Shown here in pieces: positions 7,601 to 8,026 of a stretch of DNA of 8,026 bases. This stretch comes from UBA2329 sp964577215 (GTDB taxonomy: Bacteria; Bacteroidota; Bacteroidia; Chitinophagales; Saprospiraceae), in NCBI GenBank assembly GCA_964577215.1, contig CAZNYK010000156.1, positions 1 through 8,026 on the forward strand, given 5' to 3'. The position numbers were made by a program, and so were the translations under genes. The first letter of the stretch is position 1, and every line of letters begins with the position of its first letter. The notes beneath the pieces were generated by a model. The model did no database searches. It was not told the origin of the DNA and was given only the letters and a program-made list of their open reading frames with translations.

Positions 7601-7933
7601 TTATTGGTTTTGCGCCAATTCCTGTACCATTCCATCCGGCAGGTCGAGCAAGGCCGCAACTTCGCTCACGGATTCGCCGACGCGCAGCAGGCGCCTGGCA
7701 ATACCCTTGGCCGCTTCAAGGTGCAGGTCGCGGGCTATGCGCGCGCGGTGTTTTTCCACAAACCCCTTGTACAGGGCTTGCGCATTGCGTTCCGTTTCAG
7801 CCAGCGCTTCCTGCGCGGCGGCCCGCTCCTCCGCAGCCTTTTCACGCTCTGCGCGAGCGCCGGCCACCATAGTTTGCGCAGCGATTTCATTCTCGGCCAG
7901 CGCCTGCTGCATGATTTTTGCGATGTTATCCAT
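7601..7933 (-). CDS. Small coiled-coil protein with helix-turn-helix-like C-terminal tail
   Basis: A 110-residue cytosolic protein and the first readable gene of the cluster. Residues 20-60 are rich in Ala, Glu, Arg and Gln and look like a coiled coil. Residues 71-106 (IARRLLRVGESVSEVAALLD and flanks, ending in GMVQEL) match the pattern of two short helices joined by a turn. That pattern occurs at the C-terminus of Rpn-family (PD-(D/E)XK) nuclease/transposase-like proteins, usually as A-x-x-L-L-x-x-G-x-S-x-x-x-I-A-x-x-T-G-L. No nuclease domain is present, so this is either a small protein that uses the same tail or a remnant of such a gene. The ATG at 7931-7933 gives no Shine-Dalgarno; another ATG at 7938-7940 is out of frame. 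Upstream is a 40-bp AT-rich leader (7934-7973) and then palindromic repeats. A single block TAATTTTC (7948-7955) is a near-match to a -7 element, but without a properly spaced -33 partner. Confidence 0.75.
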   Translation of the reverse strand: MDNIAKIMQQALAENEIAAQTMVAGARAEREKAAEERAAAQEALAETERNAQALYKGFVEKHRARIARDLHLEAAKGIARRLLRVGESVSEVAALLDLPDGMVQELAQNQ

Positions 7934-7973
7934 TGCGCATAATGGTTGAAAATTATCTAAATAGGTAGGTATA

Positions 7974-7997
7974 GTAGAGACAAGGCATGCCTTGTCT
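7974..7997. repeat. Palindromic interspersed repeat, copy 1
   Basis: A 24-bp unit consisting of GTAG followed by the perfect 20-bp palindrome AGACAAGGCATGCCTTGTCT (7978-7997), centred on GCATGC. An identical unit follows after 5 bases. The right flank (TATAG) is a decayed version of the CTAC that would complete a 28-bp palindrome. Such GTAGAGAC...GTCTCTAC elements are, from memory, scattered in many copies in intergenic regions of some Bacteroidota and cyanobacteria. The repeat sits 40 bp upstream of the first gene and has no T-run, so terminator function is not implied. Confidence 0.75.
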
Positions 7998-8002
7998 TAT
8001 AG

Positions 8003-8026
8003 GTAGAGACAAGGCATGCCTTGTCT
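8003..8026. repeat. Palindromic interspersed repeat, copy 2, at window edge
   Basis: Identical over 24 bases to the first copy, with the 20-bp palindrome at 8007-8026, giving a tandem period of 29 bp. The window stops exactly at the last base of the palindrome. This suggests that assembly broke inside a repeat, and more copies may follow. Confidence 0.72.

Noticed and set aside
7938..7940. Alternative upstream ATG for the first small coiled-coil gene
   Set aside because: It is out of frame with the 110-residue reading frame (7-base offset).
7948..7955. TAATTTTC as a promoter -7 element for the first small gene
   Set aside because: It has one mismatch to TAnnTTTG, and the nearest TTG is 25 nt upstream, outside normal spacing. 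It is too weak to list as a promoter.
7974..8026. Start of a CRISPR array
   Set aside because: Two units are separated by only 5 bases, too short for a spacer, and the unit is a near-complete palindrome. A dispersed palindromic repeat fits better.

Overview
This window looks like a piece of a Bacteroidota chromosome, probably of the Saprospiria/Cytophagia type. Four things point there. No start codon is preceded by a clear Shine-Dalgarno sequence. One intergenic region carries a perfect Bacteroidota-type promoter (TTTG, 20 nt, TAAATTTG). A short N-terminus resembles a small-protein family I associate with that phylum. The DNA is moderately GC-rich and contains palindromic GTAGAGAC-type interspersed repeats. 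The assignment is inference; no rRNA or other phylogenetic marker is present. Every supported gene is on the minus strand, so transcription runs from right to left.

Layout, right to left. At the right edge (7974-8026) are two copies of a perfect 20-bp palindrome inside a 24-bp direct repeat, probably a dispersed repeat at a contig end. Three tightly packed genes follow: two small, highly helical coiled-coil proteins (7601-7933 and 7277-7594) and a protein with about five membrane segments and a long helical C-terminal domain (6210-7280). I recognise no characterised family for any of the three. After a 65-bp spacer holding a small inverted repeat come lemA (5596-6144) and a DUF2207 membrane protein (3938-5590), only 5 nt apart. 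The five genes could form one envelope-associated operon, or a 3+2 pair of units.

Below the DUF2207 stop codon is a short intergenic region with a good promoter and a 6-bp-stem inverted repeat. The first ten codons of another gene (MNAQAVKLEL) then run into a run of 100 N (3736-3835). That gene may encode a small antitoxin-like protein, whose remainder is lost in the assembly gap. Left of the gap is a complete full-length cobalamin-dependent methionine synthase, metH (24-3695). All substrate, cobalamin and AdoMet domains and their key residues are intact. Its promoter and any riboswitch would lie in the gap.

No stretch longer than 300 bases lacks a gene. The largest non-coding interval (3696-3937, including the Ns) is described feature by feature. 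metH is ordinary one-carbon metabolism. The less explained parts are the five-gene membrane/coiled-coil cluster and the truncated gene at the gap.
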